Part shown: in pieces, positions 6,598 to 14,393 of the stretch | How positions within the stretch are numbered: the first letter of the stretch is position 1 | Layout of the letters: each line of letters starts with the position of its first letter | Origin: Casp-actino8 sp964563545 | GTDB taxonomy: Bacteria > Actinomycetota > Acidimicrobiia > Acidimicrobiales > Ilumatobacteraceae | DNA: 16,083 nt | Direction: 5' to 3' | NCBI GenBank assembly: GCA_964563545.1 | Contig: CAZLXB010000036.1 | Span: 1 to 16,083 of the forward strand | Program-made: the position numbers and the translations under genes | Notes under the pieces: generated by a model | The model's database searches: none | What the model was told of the DNA's origin: nothing | What the model saw: only the letters and a program-made list of their open reading frames with translations

Positions 6598-8316
6598 ATG
6601 TCGCGACCGCCCGCCTCACTCCGAGCCCTGGCCGTTGCCCGCGGTGACGAGCCGGCCGATCTCCTGATCACCGGCGGCCGGGTGCTTTCCCCCATCACGC
6701 GCGAATGGATCACCACCGACCTCGCCATCGCCGACGGTGTGGTGGCCGGCTGGGGCCGGCGCGATGCCGTGGAAACCGTCGACGTCGCCGGCGCCGCCTT
6801 GGTGGCCGGATTCGTCGATGCGCACATGCATCTCGAATCGACCAAGTTGTGGGTCGACGAGTTCGTGAAAGGCGCGCTGCCGTGCGGCACGACCGCAGTG
6901 GCCTGCGATCCGCACGAGATCGCGAACGTCGCCGGACTCGAAGGAGTGGCGGCCGTGGCCGCCGCCGCCGAACGCATGCCCTTCACCTTCGGCCTCGCCG
7001 CCTCGAGCTGCGTTCCGGCATCGAGTTTCGAAAGTCCGGGGGCCGCGTTCTCGCCCGCCGATGTACGTCATCTCATCGAGGAGTTCGACGCGATCGGTGT
7101 GGGCGAAGTCATGAACTACCCCGCCGTGATCAACGGCGATCCCACGTTCCGCGAGATCATCGCCGCCGCCGGATGGCGCAGTGTCGACGGCCATGCACCC
7201 GGGCTACGAGGCCCACAACTCGATGCGTATCTCGCCGCCGGAGTCGAGTCCGATCACGAGGCCTTCCAACTCGACGAAGCCCACGAGAAGCGGCAGAAGG
7301 GTATGTGGGTGTTCCTGCGTTACGGCTCGGCCTGCAAGGACCTCGTCGATCTCCTGCCCACGGTGCTGCGCAACGGGTGCGCGCGAACCGCGATGTGCAC
7401 CGACGATCGCGAACCGCACCAGATTCGCACGATCGGTCACATCAACCATTGCGTTCGCCTCGCGGTGGAGGCTGGGCTCTCCGAGATCGACGCCCTCGTG
7501 ATGGCTTCGTACCTACCGGCCGAGTTCCACAACTTCTTCCATCTCGGTCAACTCGGCCCCGGCTATCAGGCCGATGTGATCGTGTTCGATGAATTGTCCG
7601 ACTTCCGACCGAGCGCCGTGTATCAGGCCGGCCGCCTCGTGGCGCGCGACGGGCTCATCCTTCCCGACGCCGTGCCGAGCACACCGGCTCCGGTGACACT
7701 GCGCGATCGCATCCGACTTCATCACCGACCCACCGCGGCCGAACTCACCATCGCTCCCCCGCCGCGCGGCTGGGCCAAGGTCATCGGGGTCACCGAGGGC
7801 ACGGTTCGCACCCGCGATCTCGAACTCGATGTCACCGACCCGAAGAACGACATCGCACGCATCGCGGTGCTCGAGCGACACAAGGCGACCGGCCGCATCG
7901 GCCTCGCCTACGTGGCCGATTTCGGACTCACACGTGGGGCCATCGCTTCGAGCGTCTGCCACGACGCGCACAACATCATGGTCGTCGGCGCACGAGACGA
8001 TTCCGGTCCGGCCGACATGGCCGCCGCCGTGGCCCGCCTCGACGAGATCGGTGGCGGTCAGGTGCTCGTCCACGAAGGACGAGTTCTCGCCGAAGTGCCG
8101 CTACCCATCGCCGGCCTCATGAGCGACAAGGCACTCGCCGATGTCGCCGACGAGATTGAACACATGGAGGAAACCGCCCGCCGCTTCGGCATCGGAATCG
8201 CAGCACCATTCATGTTGTTGTCGTTCCTCGGGTTGTCGGTCATCCCCGATCTGCGCGTGACCGATCTCGGACTCATCGACGTCAATCAGTGGAAGCCCAT
8301 CCCGGTCGCACTCTGA
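6598..8316 (+). CDS. ade: Adenine deaminase
   Basis: The 572-residue enzyme belongs to the amidohydrolase superfamily and would convert adenine to hypoxanthine and ammonia in purine salvage. An N-terminal composite domain (LLITGGRVLSPITREW) is followed by the metal-binding DAHMHLEST (H76, H78, E80), DPHEIANV (H106), VDGHAPGL (H199), ESDHEAF (H220) and MCTDDR (D269-D270). A C-terminal domain has LGQLGPGYQADVIVFD and later the FGLTRGAIASSVCHDAHN segment typical of Ade. Length fits the bacterial family. The start at 6598 is preferred over an in-frame ATG at 6580 because a TATCAT promoter box ends 6 bases before it. The MFS gene follows after 21 bases and may carry a purine or nucleoside, but that is positional inference. 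Confidence 0.95.
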   Translation: MSRPPASLRALAVARGDEPADLLITGGRVLSPITREWITTDLAIADGVVAGWGRRDAVETVDVAGAALVAGFVDAHMHLESTKLWVDEFVKGALPCGTTAVACDPHEIANVAGLEGVAAVAAAAERMPFTFGLAASSCVPASSFESPGAAFSPADVRHLIEEFDAIGVGEVMNYPAVINGDPTFREIIAAAGWRSVDGHAPGLRGPQLDAYLAAGVESDHEAFQLDEAHEKRQKGMWVFLRYGSACKDLVDLLPTVLRNGCARTAMCTDDREPHQIRTIGHINHCVRLAVEAGLSEIDALVMASYLPAEFHNFFHLGQLGPGYQADVIVFDELSDFRPSAVYQAGRLVARDGLILPDAVPSTPAPVTLRDRIRLHHRPTAAELTIAPPPRGWAKVIGVTEGTVRTRDLELDVTDPKNDIARIAVLERHKATGRIGLAYVADFGLTRGAIASSVCHDAHNIMVVGARDDSGPADMAAAVARLDEIGGGQVLVHEGRVLAEVPLPIAGLMSDKALADVADEIEHMEETARRFGIGIAAPFMLLSFLGLSVIPDLRVTDLGLIDVNQWKPIPVAL

Positions 8317-8324
8317 TCAGCAAG

Positions 8325-8330
8325 TAGCCT
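8325..8330 (+). promoter_or_regulatory. Candidate -10 box (TAGCCT) for the MFS transporter
   Basis: TAGCCT lies at -13 to -8 relative to the ATG at 8338, one base further than the other leaderless promoters in the window. No Shine-Dalgarno is visible in the 21-base gap after the adenine deaminase stop. Co-transcription with adenine deaminase remains possible. Confidence 0.4.
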
Positions 8331-8337
8331 CGACCGC

Positions 8338-9525
8338 ATGCCGGTCAAACGCCTGATTCGAGTTCTGCAGGCTTCGACCTTCTTCATCTCGGCGACGTAC
8401 GGCGTCATGTTCACGATGCTCGACGACTACCGCGACGAGTACGGCATCTCGGAGTCGCTGCTCGGCTTCGTGGTCGCGATCGGCTTCTTCGCATCTTTCA
8501 TCTCGCAACTTTCCTTGGCGCCGCTTGCCGATCGGGGTCATTCCCGCCGTCTCCTCGTGGTCGGCTTCACGACCGTGATCGCCGGCTGTCTGTTGATGGC
8601 CCTCGGCACTTCAGCCCCCACACTCATCGTCGGTCGACTCGTGATGGGTCTGGGTACCGGGATGTCACTACCGGCGTTGCGCCGCATCATCATCGTGGCC
8701 GACCCCGAACATCTGGGCGTCAACATGGGTCGTCTCGTGAGCGTCGACGTCGCCGGTTTCGCCATGGGTCCGGTGATCTCGGTCGCCACCGTCGGACCAC
8801 TCGGCATTCCGGCTCCGTTCCTGATCCTCGCCGGTGTCCTCGGCTTGGCCGCATTCATGCTCGGTCGGCTGCACGTTCCTGAGACGGCGGCCGACGATCG
8901 CCCCACCGAACGCCTCGCCTTCGATCTGCTTCGCTATCGCGCCGTGACGGCCGCGGTACTGATCGGGCTCGCACTCTTCCTCATGATCGGAACCTTCGAT
9001 TCCCTGTGGGCCCTCATGATGGAGGACCTCGACGCCCCCGAATGGATGGCCAACGTCGGTATCACGTTGTTCGCCTTGCCGATGATCTTCCTCGGCCCGT
9101 ACGGCGGACGGCTATCGCAGCGCGTCGGGCCCTACCGCGCCGGTGCGGCCGGCATGCTCATCGGTGGCGTCTTCATGTGCTTGTACGGACTTCTGCCGAG
9201 CCCGTACTTGATGATGGGTGTCTTCTTGTTCCACACGATCAACGACGGACTGACGGTCACGAGTGCCGGTATCGCGATCGGAATCGCCGCTCCGCCGTCG
9301 CGCCAGGCCGGTGCGCAGGGATTGCTCGGCGGTCTGCAGACTCTCATCGGTGGCATCAGCGCCACGGCGGCCGGTTGGTCGTACGATGCCGCCGGCCGCG
9401 GGGTGACCTTCGTCGGTTGTGCGGCGATCATGTCGATCCTCGTCGTGATCGGGCTCGTCCTCGCCGGTGATCTGCGATCGAAACGGCCCGACACGACCTC
9501 CGCAACGCTCGAACCAGCGGTGTGA
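8338..9525 (+). CDS. Major facilitator superfamily transporter
   Basis: This 395-residue protein has about 12 hydrophobic helices in two halves, separated by a hydrophilic linker with PETAADDRPTERLAF near residues 180-200. The MFS signature A loop between helices 2 and 3 reads LAPLADRGHSRRLLVVG, and a motif-C-like LIVGRLVMGLGTGMSLPALR follows. The length is that of a drug, sugar or metabolite carrier. The substrate cannot be told. It directly follows adenine deaminase on the same strand, which makes a purine-related substrate worth considering, but its general look is closer to drug-efflux or DHA1-type carriers. No lipoprotein or periplasmic partner is present. Confidence 0.9.
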   Translation: MPVKRLIRVLQASTFFISATYGVMFTMLDDYRDEYGISESLLGFVVAIGFFASFISQLSLAPLADRGHSRRLLVVGFTTVIAGCLLMALGTSAPTLIVGRLVMGLGTGMSLPALRRIIIVADPEHLGVNMGRLVSVDVAGFAMGPVISVATVGPLGIPAPFLILAGVLGLAAFMLGRLHVPETAADDRPTERLAFDLLRYRAVTAAVLIGLALFLMIGTFDSLWALMMEDLDAPEWMANVGITLFALPMIFLGPYGGRLSQRVGPYRAGAAGMLIGGVFMCLYGLLPSPYLMMGVFLFHTINDGLTVTSAGIAIGIAAPPSRQAGAQGLLGGLQTLIGGISATAAGWSYDAAGRGVTFVGCAAIMSILVVIGLVLAGDLRSKRPDTTSATLEPAV

Positions 9526-9531
9526 GTTCGC

Positions 9532-9545
9532 CGGTCGTCGGACCG
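9532..9545 (+). terminator. Short hairpin after the MFS gene
   Basis: CGGTC and GACCG form a 5-bp stem with a GTCG loop, starting 7 bases after the MFS stop. There is no T-run, so any terminator function would be weak. It also overlaps the region just upstream of the Nudix gene promoter. Confidence 0.25.
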
Positions 9546-9550
9546 CATGA

Positions 9551-9556
9551 CAACAT
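9551..9556 (+). promoter_or_regulatory. Candidate weak -10 box (CAACAT) for the Nudix gene
   Basis: CAACAT occupies -12 to -7 relative to the ATG at 9563. It differs from TANNNT in the first base but keeps the A and final T at the position seen in six other genes of the window. No ribosome-binding site is visible. Confidence 0.3.
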
Positions 9557-9562
9557 CGTCCC

Positions 9563-10045
9563 ATGGGATTCCGCGACGGTGACGGCTGGGTGTTGTGCCA
9601 GCGATGTCAGTCCCGACACTGGGGGCTGTACGGCGCGGCCGGACTGTTGATGGTGCGTCTCGATCTGGAGACGCCGCGCGTCCTCCTTCAACTTCGCGCC
9701 GCTTGGACCCACGGAGGTGGCACCTGGGCCATCCCGGGTGGCGCGCTCGATTCGCACGAGGACCCCATCACCGCCGCGGTGCGCGAAGCCTGGGAAGAAG
9801 TCGGTATTGACGTGGAGGCCATCACCGTCAAGGACGTCTACCGCGACGACCACGTCAACTGGAATTACTTCACCGTCATCGCGCACGTGGCCGGAGACAT
9901 CATCGTGTCCGAGGGCAACTACGAATCCGAGGAGATCGAGTGGGTGGATATCGACGCCGTCGACTCGTATCCGTTGCATCCCGGTATGCGCGGCACCTGG
10001 CCGAAATTGCGTGAGCTCGTCTCGGCTACTCTCCCCACATCATGA
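9563..10045 (+). CDS. Nudix hydrolase with N-terminal CxxC
   Basis: The 160-residue protein has an intact Nudix box, GGALDSHEDPITAAVREAWEEVGID, broken here as G-x5-E (GALDSHE) then x7 and REAWEEVG, at about residues 60-78. The enzyme should hydrolyse a nucleoside diphosphate linked to another group, using Mg2+ or Mn2+. An N-terminal CQRCQSRHWGLYGAAGLL segment carries one Cys pair and a His, a half zinc-ribbon often seen in actinobacterial Nudix proteins. The substrate is not evident; oxidised nucleotides or NADH-like molecules are possible. Its TGA overlaps the ATG of the alcohol dehydrogenase gene (ATGA), so the two are probably translated together. Start 9563 fits the family and follows a CAACAT promoter-like box. 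Confidence 0.93.
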   Translation: MGFRDGDGWVLCQRCQSRHWGLYGAAGLLMVRLDLETPRVLLQLRAAWTHGGGTWAIPGGALDSHEDPITAAVREAWEEVGIDVEAITVKDVYRDDHVNWNYFTVIAHVAGDIIVSEGNYESEEIEWVDIDAVDSYPLHPGMRGTWPKLRELVSATLPTS

Positions 10046-11142
10046 AGACCACTGCAGCAGTTCTGCGGGCCGGCAACGGCCCCTTCACCATCGAGACTCT
10101 CGACGTCGGCGAGCCCGGACCACACGAAGTGCTCGTGCGAGTGGTCGCCGCCGGCATGTGCCACACCGATCTTCTGTCACGCGAACTTCCGCCCGAATTC
10201 TTCGGCGGTCCGCAGGTGTACGGACACGAAGGTGCTGGTGTGGTGGAAGCGGTCGGCCCCGGCGTCTCGTCGGTCGTGGCCGGTGACCACGTGGTGCTGT
10301 CGTTCAACTCGTGCGGTTCATGTCCCGCGTGCGCAAAGCGGCGGCTTCCGTACTGCTTCAACTTCTCGCTCCACAACATGTCGGGCGGACGCCCCGACGG
10401 CACGTCCGCCTTCACCGATTCCTCGGGGGCACGAGTCGGCTCGCACTACTTCGGACAATCGTCCTTCGCCCACCACTCGGTTGTCGCCGAGTCGTCGGTG
10501 GTGAAAGTCGATCGATCCGCTCCACTCAGCAAGATGGGGCCGCTCGGGTGCGGTATCCAGACCGGTGCCGGGGCGATTCTCAACACGCTCAAAGTCGAGG
10601 CCGGGTCGAGTGTGGTGATCACCGGTGCCGGAGCCCTCGGTCTCAGCGCGGTGATGGCCGCCAAAGTGGCCGGTGCCGGCACCATCATCGCGGTCGACCG
10701 TCACGAGAGCCGGCTCGAACTCGCATCGCGCTTCGGTGCCACCCACACCGTGAGTGGAACACCCGAATCGATCACGGCCTCGATCATGCAGACCACCGGC
10801 CATGGTGCCGACTACGCCTTCGACACAACCGGCAATGCCGCCATCGTGCGGGCAAGTCATGCCGCGCTCAACGTCATCGGCACCATCGCCCTCGCCGGTG
10901 TCGGTTTCGGCGACCTCACGGTCGACTTCCTCTCGATGATCAGCGGCCGCACGATCACCGGGGTGATGGAAGGTGACTCCTATCCCCACGAGTTCATCCC
11001 GTATCTGGCGTCGCTCAATGCTCAGGGCAAGTTCCCCTACGACGAGCTCATCACCGAGTTTCCGCTCGAAGCGATCAACGACGCCGAAGCGGCCAGCTCG
11101 AGCGGAAAAGTCATCAAGCCCGTACTGGTGATGCCGGCCTAG
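10042..11142 (+). CDS. Zinc-dependent medium-chain alcohol dehydrogenase, aryl-alcohol type
   Basis: This 366-residue enzyme is an MDR alcohol dehydrogenase, oxidising an alcohol to an aldehyde with NAD+. Catalytic zinc ligands are C40 (GMCHTD), H62 (GHEGAG) and C170 (PLGCGIQTGAG). The structural zinc is held by C91, C94, C97 and C105. The Rossmann motif GAGALG lies at 195-200, and D219 (IIAVDR) at the end of the second strand points to NAD rather than NADP. The overall pattern is that of benzyl/aryl-alcohol dehydrogenases (XylB-like), which would fit the neighbouring aromatic catabolic genes. It begins in an ATGA overlap with the Nudix gene; a TACTCT lies 9 bases before the ATG and could be an extra promoter. 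Its TAG and the TAG of the converging monooxygenase share a CTAG. Confidence 0.93.
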   Translation: MKTTAAVLRAGNGPFTIETLDVGEPGPHEVLVRVVAAGMCHTDLLSRELPPEFFGGPQVYGHEGAGVVEAVGPGVSSVVAGDHVVLSFNSCGSCPACAKRRLPYCFNFSLHNMSGGRPDGTSAFTDSSGARVGSHYFGQSSFAHHSVVAESSVVKVDRSAPLSKMGPLGCGIQTGAGAILNTLKVEAGSSVVITGAGALGLSAVMAAKVAGAGTIIAVDRHESRLELASRFGATHTVSGTPESITASIMQTTGHGADYAFDTTGNAAIVRASHAALNVIGTIALAGVGFGDLTVDFLSMISGRTITGVMEGDSYPHEFIPYLASLNAQGKFPYDELITEFPLEAINDAEAASSSGKVIKPVLVMPA

Positions 11143-12611
11143 GCGAGGCCGAAGCGAGCCGCGGCGGCGCGCAGGGCATCGATTGCCCCCGCCCCACCAC
11201 CCAGAACGATCCGGTCGGGTCTCACCACGACCACATCGGCCGCGGCGTGGTCGAGTATGCGGGCCGTGACCGATCGGGGTTCGGCCAACAGAATCACACC
11301 ACCGAGTGATTCGATCAACGTCCGATCGACCGCGGCGACCGCTGAAGCATCACGAGTGACGATGCACCAGCGACCGTCGAGAACCTCGTCGAGGATCGCG
11401 TCGCCCACGCGACCGTCAGTCACCACGTATCCGCCATCGTCGGTCACGAGCGGCGAACCCACGAGTCGGGGCATGGGAGCGCCGCCCCGATCGGTCGGAT
11501 CGTTGGCGCGCGCGGCGAGCATCATCGCGTCGCGACCAGCTGCTTCCTGGGCGTCCAACGTGCAGATCACCCGGCCGAACCCGACGGCGGATTCCACGAT
11601 GGTTTGCACGTGCGGAGATCGCTCCGATTGGTAGGTGTCGAGCAACGATTCGTCGGCGCCATCGACGACTGCGGCCAACTTCCAGGAGAGATTCAATGCG
11701 TCGCGGATGCCGCTGCACATTCCTTGACCGAGGAAGGGAGGCATCTGATGCGCGGAATCTCCGGCCAGGAGCAAGCGACCTCGGCGCCATTCGTTGGCAA
11801 TCAGTCCGTGAAACGTATAGACAGCCGACCGCTCGACCGTCGCCTGATCAGTCGCGAGATAGGGAGCCATCAACTCGGCGATCACCTCGGGGCGATCGAT
11901 CGCCTCGGGGTCCTCACCAGGCAGCAGCATGAACTCGAACCGGCGTCGGGGCCACGGCATGGGCACGATCGTGTGCGGGCGGGCGGGGTCGCAGATCTGC
12001 AACGTACGGCGAGGAGCATCGGGATCCGGCTCGTTCAACACGACGTCGACCACGAGCCACGGCTCGTCGAAGTCGAGATCGATCTGATCCGTGCCGAGGA
12101 AGCGACGCGTGAACGACCGAGCGCCGCAACAACCGATCACCCAGGCGGCCTCGACCACGAGGGACTCTCCCGCAATGGTGCGGGCGATGATCGATACGGA
12201 ATCGTTTGTCTCGTCGAAGGCCACGACTTCATGGCCCGCGAACAGTGTCGCTCCGAGCGCTATGGCGCGGGCGCGCAGGAGTCGGTCGAGGGACGGCTGA
12301 TGGAAGAGATTCGACGGCGGAGCAGTGTGGTCGTCATCGAGAGTCGCAGTCATCCGGATGAGCAATTGCTTGTCAGCGGTGAGGAAGTCCATTCCCTCGT
12401 TGATGATCGACCAATCGGGTTCGTCGGACCACGCACCGATCTGCCGGAGTGTGCGCAACGTCTCGGCATCCAGATGAGCGGCGCGGGGCAATGGGTACAC
12501 ATCGGTGTCGCGCTCGAACACGCACACCGACAGACCCGCCTTGGCGAGTAGTGCCGCCAGAGTGGAACCGACCGGACCGGCGCCGACGATGGCGACGTCG
12601 ACCGCGTTCAT
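11139..12611 (-). CDS. FAD-dependent aromatic monooxygenase (class A, MhpA-like) with altered DG motif
   Basis: The 490-residue protein has the class A flavoprotein hydroxylase plan: FAD dinucleotide motif VAIVGAGPVG with GAGPVG at 10-15, an acidic ERD at the end of strand 2, and the GD motif RGRLLLAGDSAHQMPP (G284-D285) followed by GQGMCSGIRDALNLSWKL. It resembles MhpA, PheA and resorcinol hydroxylases, which add oxygen to a phenolic ring with NAD(P)H. The middle DG motif, usually GCDGARS or similar, reads IGCCGARSF, so the conserved Asp is Cys162. The frame is open for 26 more residues, but ATG 12611 is chosen because it overlaps the stop of the upstream dioxygenase gene (ATGA) and begins directly at the FAD strand. 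It is the last gene of the four-gene operon. Confidence 0.92.
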   Translation of the reverse strand: MNAVDVAIVGAGPVGSTLAALLAKAGLSVCVFERDTDVYPLPRAAHLDAETLRTLRQIGAWSDEPDWSIINEGMDFLTADKQLLIRMTATLDDDHTAPPSNLFHQPSLDRLLRARAIALGATLFAGHEVVAFDETNDSVSIIARTIAGESLVVEAAWVIGCCGARSFTRRFLGTDQIDLDFDEPWLVVDVVLNEPDPDAPRRTLQICDPARPHTIVPMPWPRRRFEFMLLPGEDPEAIDRPEVIAELMAPYLATDQATVERSAVYTFHGLIANEWRRGRLLLAGDSAHQMPPFLGQGMCSGIRDALNLSWKLAAVVDGADESLLDTYQSERSPHVQTIVESAVGFGRVICTLDAQEAAGRDAMMLAARANDPTDRGGAPMPRLVGSPLVTDDGGYVVTDGRVGDAILDEVLDGRWCIVTRDASAVAAVDRTLIESLGGVILLAEPRSVTARILDHAAADVVVVRPDRIVLGGGAGAIDALRAAAARFGLA

Positions 12612-13540
12612 GACAAGTTGGCCCACCCGGACTTCAGCGCTTCGAGATCCGGTGGAACGATGAATTCGAGTGGCATGTTCGGGCCCCACGAATTACCGAT
12701 GTGTTCGGGGCCGACCGGCGTGCGTCCTTTGGTCTCCCATTCGATGTCGTCGGTGATGATGTCCATGTCCGAGTAGAACTCGATGAACGACCCCGACGGC
12801 TCGAGGAGATACCAGAAGAAATTGGAGCCCACGAAGTGGCGGCCGAAGCCCCATCCCTGACGCGAAGCGTCGGTGCGGATGAGGGCGGTCGCGTTGTGTC
12901 CGATGTGGTCGATGTCGTCGCACTCCCACGAATAGTGCTGGAGTTGGGGTACTTCCGAGTTCACGACGGCGACGTTGTGATGGTCGGTGCTGCAGCGAAG
13001 GAACGCAATGATGCCCGGGAAGTGATCGCTGACCTTGAAACCCAGACCTTCCACGAGGAAGCGGATCGTGGAATCGATGTCGGGCGAACCGATGACGATG
13101 TGGCCGAGTCGGCGCGGGGCCCGAACGTGCGGGCTCACTCCACCGGCGCGGGTGTTGATTCGCTCATTGCGGCCCGGTCCGTTGTACGCAGTCGCCGACA
13201 TGGTGGTGCGAGTGAGAGCATCTCCCGGACGGACCGAGAACTCGACGCGTGTGGCCGGATCGACGGCCCGCAGAGTGCCGTCGGCGATCCGCGGTTCGAT
13301 GCCCAGGCCGGTGAGACGCGACGTGATGATCGAGATGTCGGTGGTGTCGCTCGCGAGGAGGTTCACGTTCAGGAGTCGACGAAATCCGCCTTCTTCGAGT
13401 TGCACCTGTTGGCCACCGTCGGATCCACCGAAGCTCGCGCCCGACGCGCCGACGACGAAACCGGCTTCCTCGTAGAACGCCCGCTGCCGCTCGGCGTCGG
13501 GAACGGCGACTCGAATCGAGTCGAGACGATGAAGCGCCAT
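12608..13540 (-). CDS. Extradiol-type ring-cleavage dioxygenase (VOC/glyoxalase superfamily)
   Basis: This 310-residue two-domain VOC protein resembles type I extradiol catechol dioxygenases such as BphC/HsaC, which open a catechol ring next to the two hydroxyls. The C-terminal catalytic domain carries the likely Fe(II) triad H147 (LGHIVIGS), H202 (QHYSWECDDID) and E254 (GSFIEFYSD), plus H188 and H235 (GFGRHFVGS) at positions where the family has acid-base residues. The N-terminal domain (1-110) is the usual non-catalytic copy. The protein ends with about 45 extra residues. The ATG at 13540 follows the upstream stop by 6 bases, with a GGGAAG ribosome-binding site inside the end of that gene. 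The ring substrate is unknown, but the neighbouring hydroxylase fits its role. Confidence 0.9.
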   Translation of the reverse strand: MALHRLDSIRVAVPDAERQRAFYEEAGFVVGASGASFGGSDGGQQVQLEEGGFRRLLNVNLLASDTTDISIITSRLTGLGIEPRIADGTLRAVDPATRVEFSVRPGDALTRTTMSATAYNGPGRNERINTRAGGVSPHVRAPRRLGHIVIGSPDIDSTIRFLVEGLGFKVSDHFPGIIAFLRCSTDHHNVAVVNSEVPQLQHYSWECDDIDHIGHNATALIRTDASRQGWGFGRHFVGSNFFWYLLEPSGSFIEFYSDMDIITDDIEWETKGRTPVGPEHIGNSWGPNMPLEFIVPPDLEALKSGWANLS

Positions 13541-13546
13541 GAACCG

Positions 13547-14377
13547 CTACTTCCCGGCCACGCAGACGTTGCGCAGCGTGCCGATGACCTCGGCGCCGCT
13601 GTCGATCACGTCGCCCACCTTCAGGAGTCGGCCGCGCGCCATGCCCACTCCGTCCGGGGTTCCAGTGAAGATCAGATCGCCGGGTTCGAGCGTGCAGATT
13701 CCCGACAGATACGAGACGAGATACGGAATGCCGAAGATGAGGCTCGTCGTGCGTGCTTCTTGCATTCGTTCCCCCGAGACGTCGCACCAGAGTCCGATGT
13801 CGTCGGGATTCGGGAACGAGTCGACCGAGACCACGGCCGGTCCGATAGGCCCGTAGCCGTCGAAACTCTTGCCGAGTGAGAACTGCGGCGGCTTGCCGGT
13901 GGTCTGGACCTTACGGTCCGAGATGTCCTGGCCGAGCGTCAACCCAGCGACGTGCGACCACGCTTCGGCTTCCGCGATACGTCGACCACCCCGACCGATC
14001 ACGACGACGATCTCGACTTCCCAGTCGACCGTGTCGCCCGAGAGTTCGATGTCGGCCGTGGGTCCGGCCAGACACGACGGGAACTTGGTGAAGGTGAGCG
14101 GTGCGGGTGGGAGTTCCATGTTCGACTCCGCGGCGTGGGATTTGTAGTTGAGTCCGATCCCGAAGACCTTCGACGGACGAGGGACACAGATCCCAGGGGT
14201 TCCCGACACCCGCGGCTGGCTCGCTGCTTTCTCGGCCAGCGCATGGAGCTCGGTGAATCGCGCGATGGCGGTCATCGGCGAGCTGAGCGATTCGTCACCG
14301 GCTACGCGCGCGACGTCGACGAACCCGTCGTCGAATTGAAAGGCCGAACGGCCGTCGATAGTGGCGAGGCGAAACAT
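13547..14377 (-). CDS. Fumarylacetoacetate hydrolase-family enzyme
   Basis: The 276-residue protein has the FAH fold used by fumarylpyruvate and acylpyruvate hydrolases, and by 2-oxo-hydratases/decarboxylases of meta-cleavage pathways. Metal ligands are E120, E122 (DWEVEIVVVIG) and D151 (TLGQDISDR). K170 (LGKSFDGYGPIGP) and H81 (GLNYKSHAAE) are the likely catalytic residues, and the family end LIFTGTPDGVG is present. The frame is open to 14512, but ATG 14377 is preferred because AAGGAG lies 4 bases upstream and the protein then starts at the family's usual N-terminus; the longer form would overlap the regulator gene. It starts 16 bases after the GntR stop, so the two are in one operon. The reaction cannot be told from sequence. 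Confidence 0.92.
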   Translation of the reverse strand: MFRLATIDGRSAFQFDDGFVDVARVAGDESLSSPMTAIARFTELHALAEKAASQPRVSGTPGICVPRPSKVFGIGLNYKSHAAESNMELPPAPLTFTKFPSCLAGPTADIELSGDTVDWEVEIVVVIGRGGRRIAEAEAWSHVAGLTLGQDISDRKVQTTGKPPQFSLGKSFDGYGPIGPAVVSVDSFPNPDDIGLWCDVSGERMQEARTTSLIFGIPYLVSYLSGICTLEPGDLIFTGTPDGVGMARGRLLKVGDVIDSGAEVIGTLRNVCVAGK

Positions 14378-14381
14378 GATT

Positions 14382-14387
14382 CTCCTT
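14382..14387 (-). promoter_or_regulatory. Shine-Dalgarno AAGGAG deciding the FAH-family start
   Basis: Minus-strand AAGGAG sits 4 bases before ATG 14377, in the short gap after the GntR stop. It is the strongest ribosome-binding site in the window and rules out the longer in-frame start at 14512. Internal operon genes here use Shine-Dalgarno or overlap coupling, while first genes appear leaderless. Confidence 0.75.
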
Positions 14388-14393
14388 GTTTGT

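Noticed and set aside
11604..12551. Open frame of 315 codons on the plus strand
   Set aside because: It is antisense to the FAD monooxygenase and has no recognisable domain or promoter.
12612..12689. N-terminal extension of the FAD monooxygenase
   Set aside because: The extra 26 residues lie inside the preceding gene, and ATG 12611 forms a typical ATGA overlap right at the FAD-binding strand.
12701..13879. Long open frame of 392 codons on the plus strand
   Set aside because: It lies antisense to the extradiol dioxygenase and FAH-family genes, which show clear family motifs; long antisense frames are common at this GC content.
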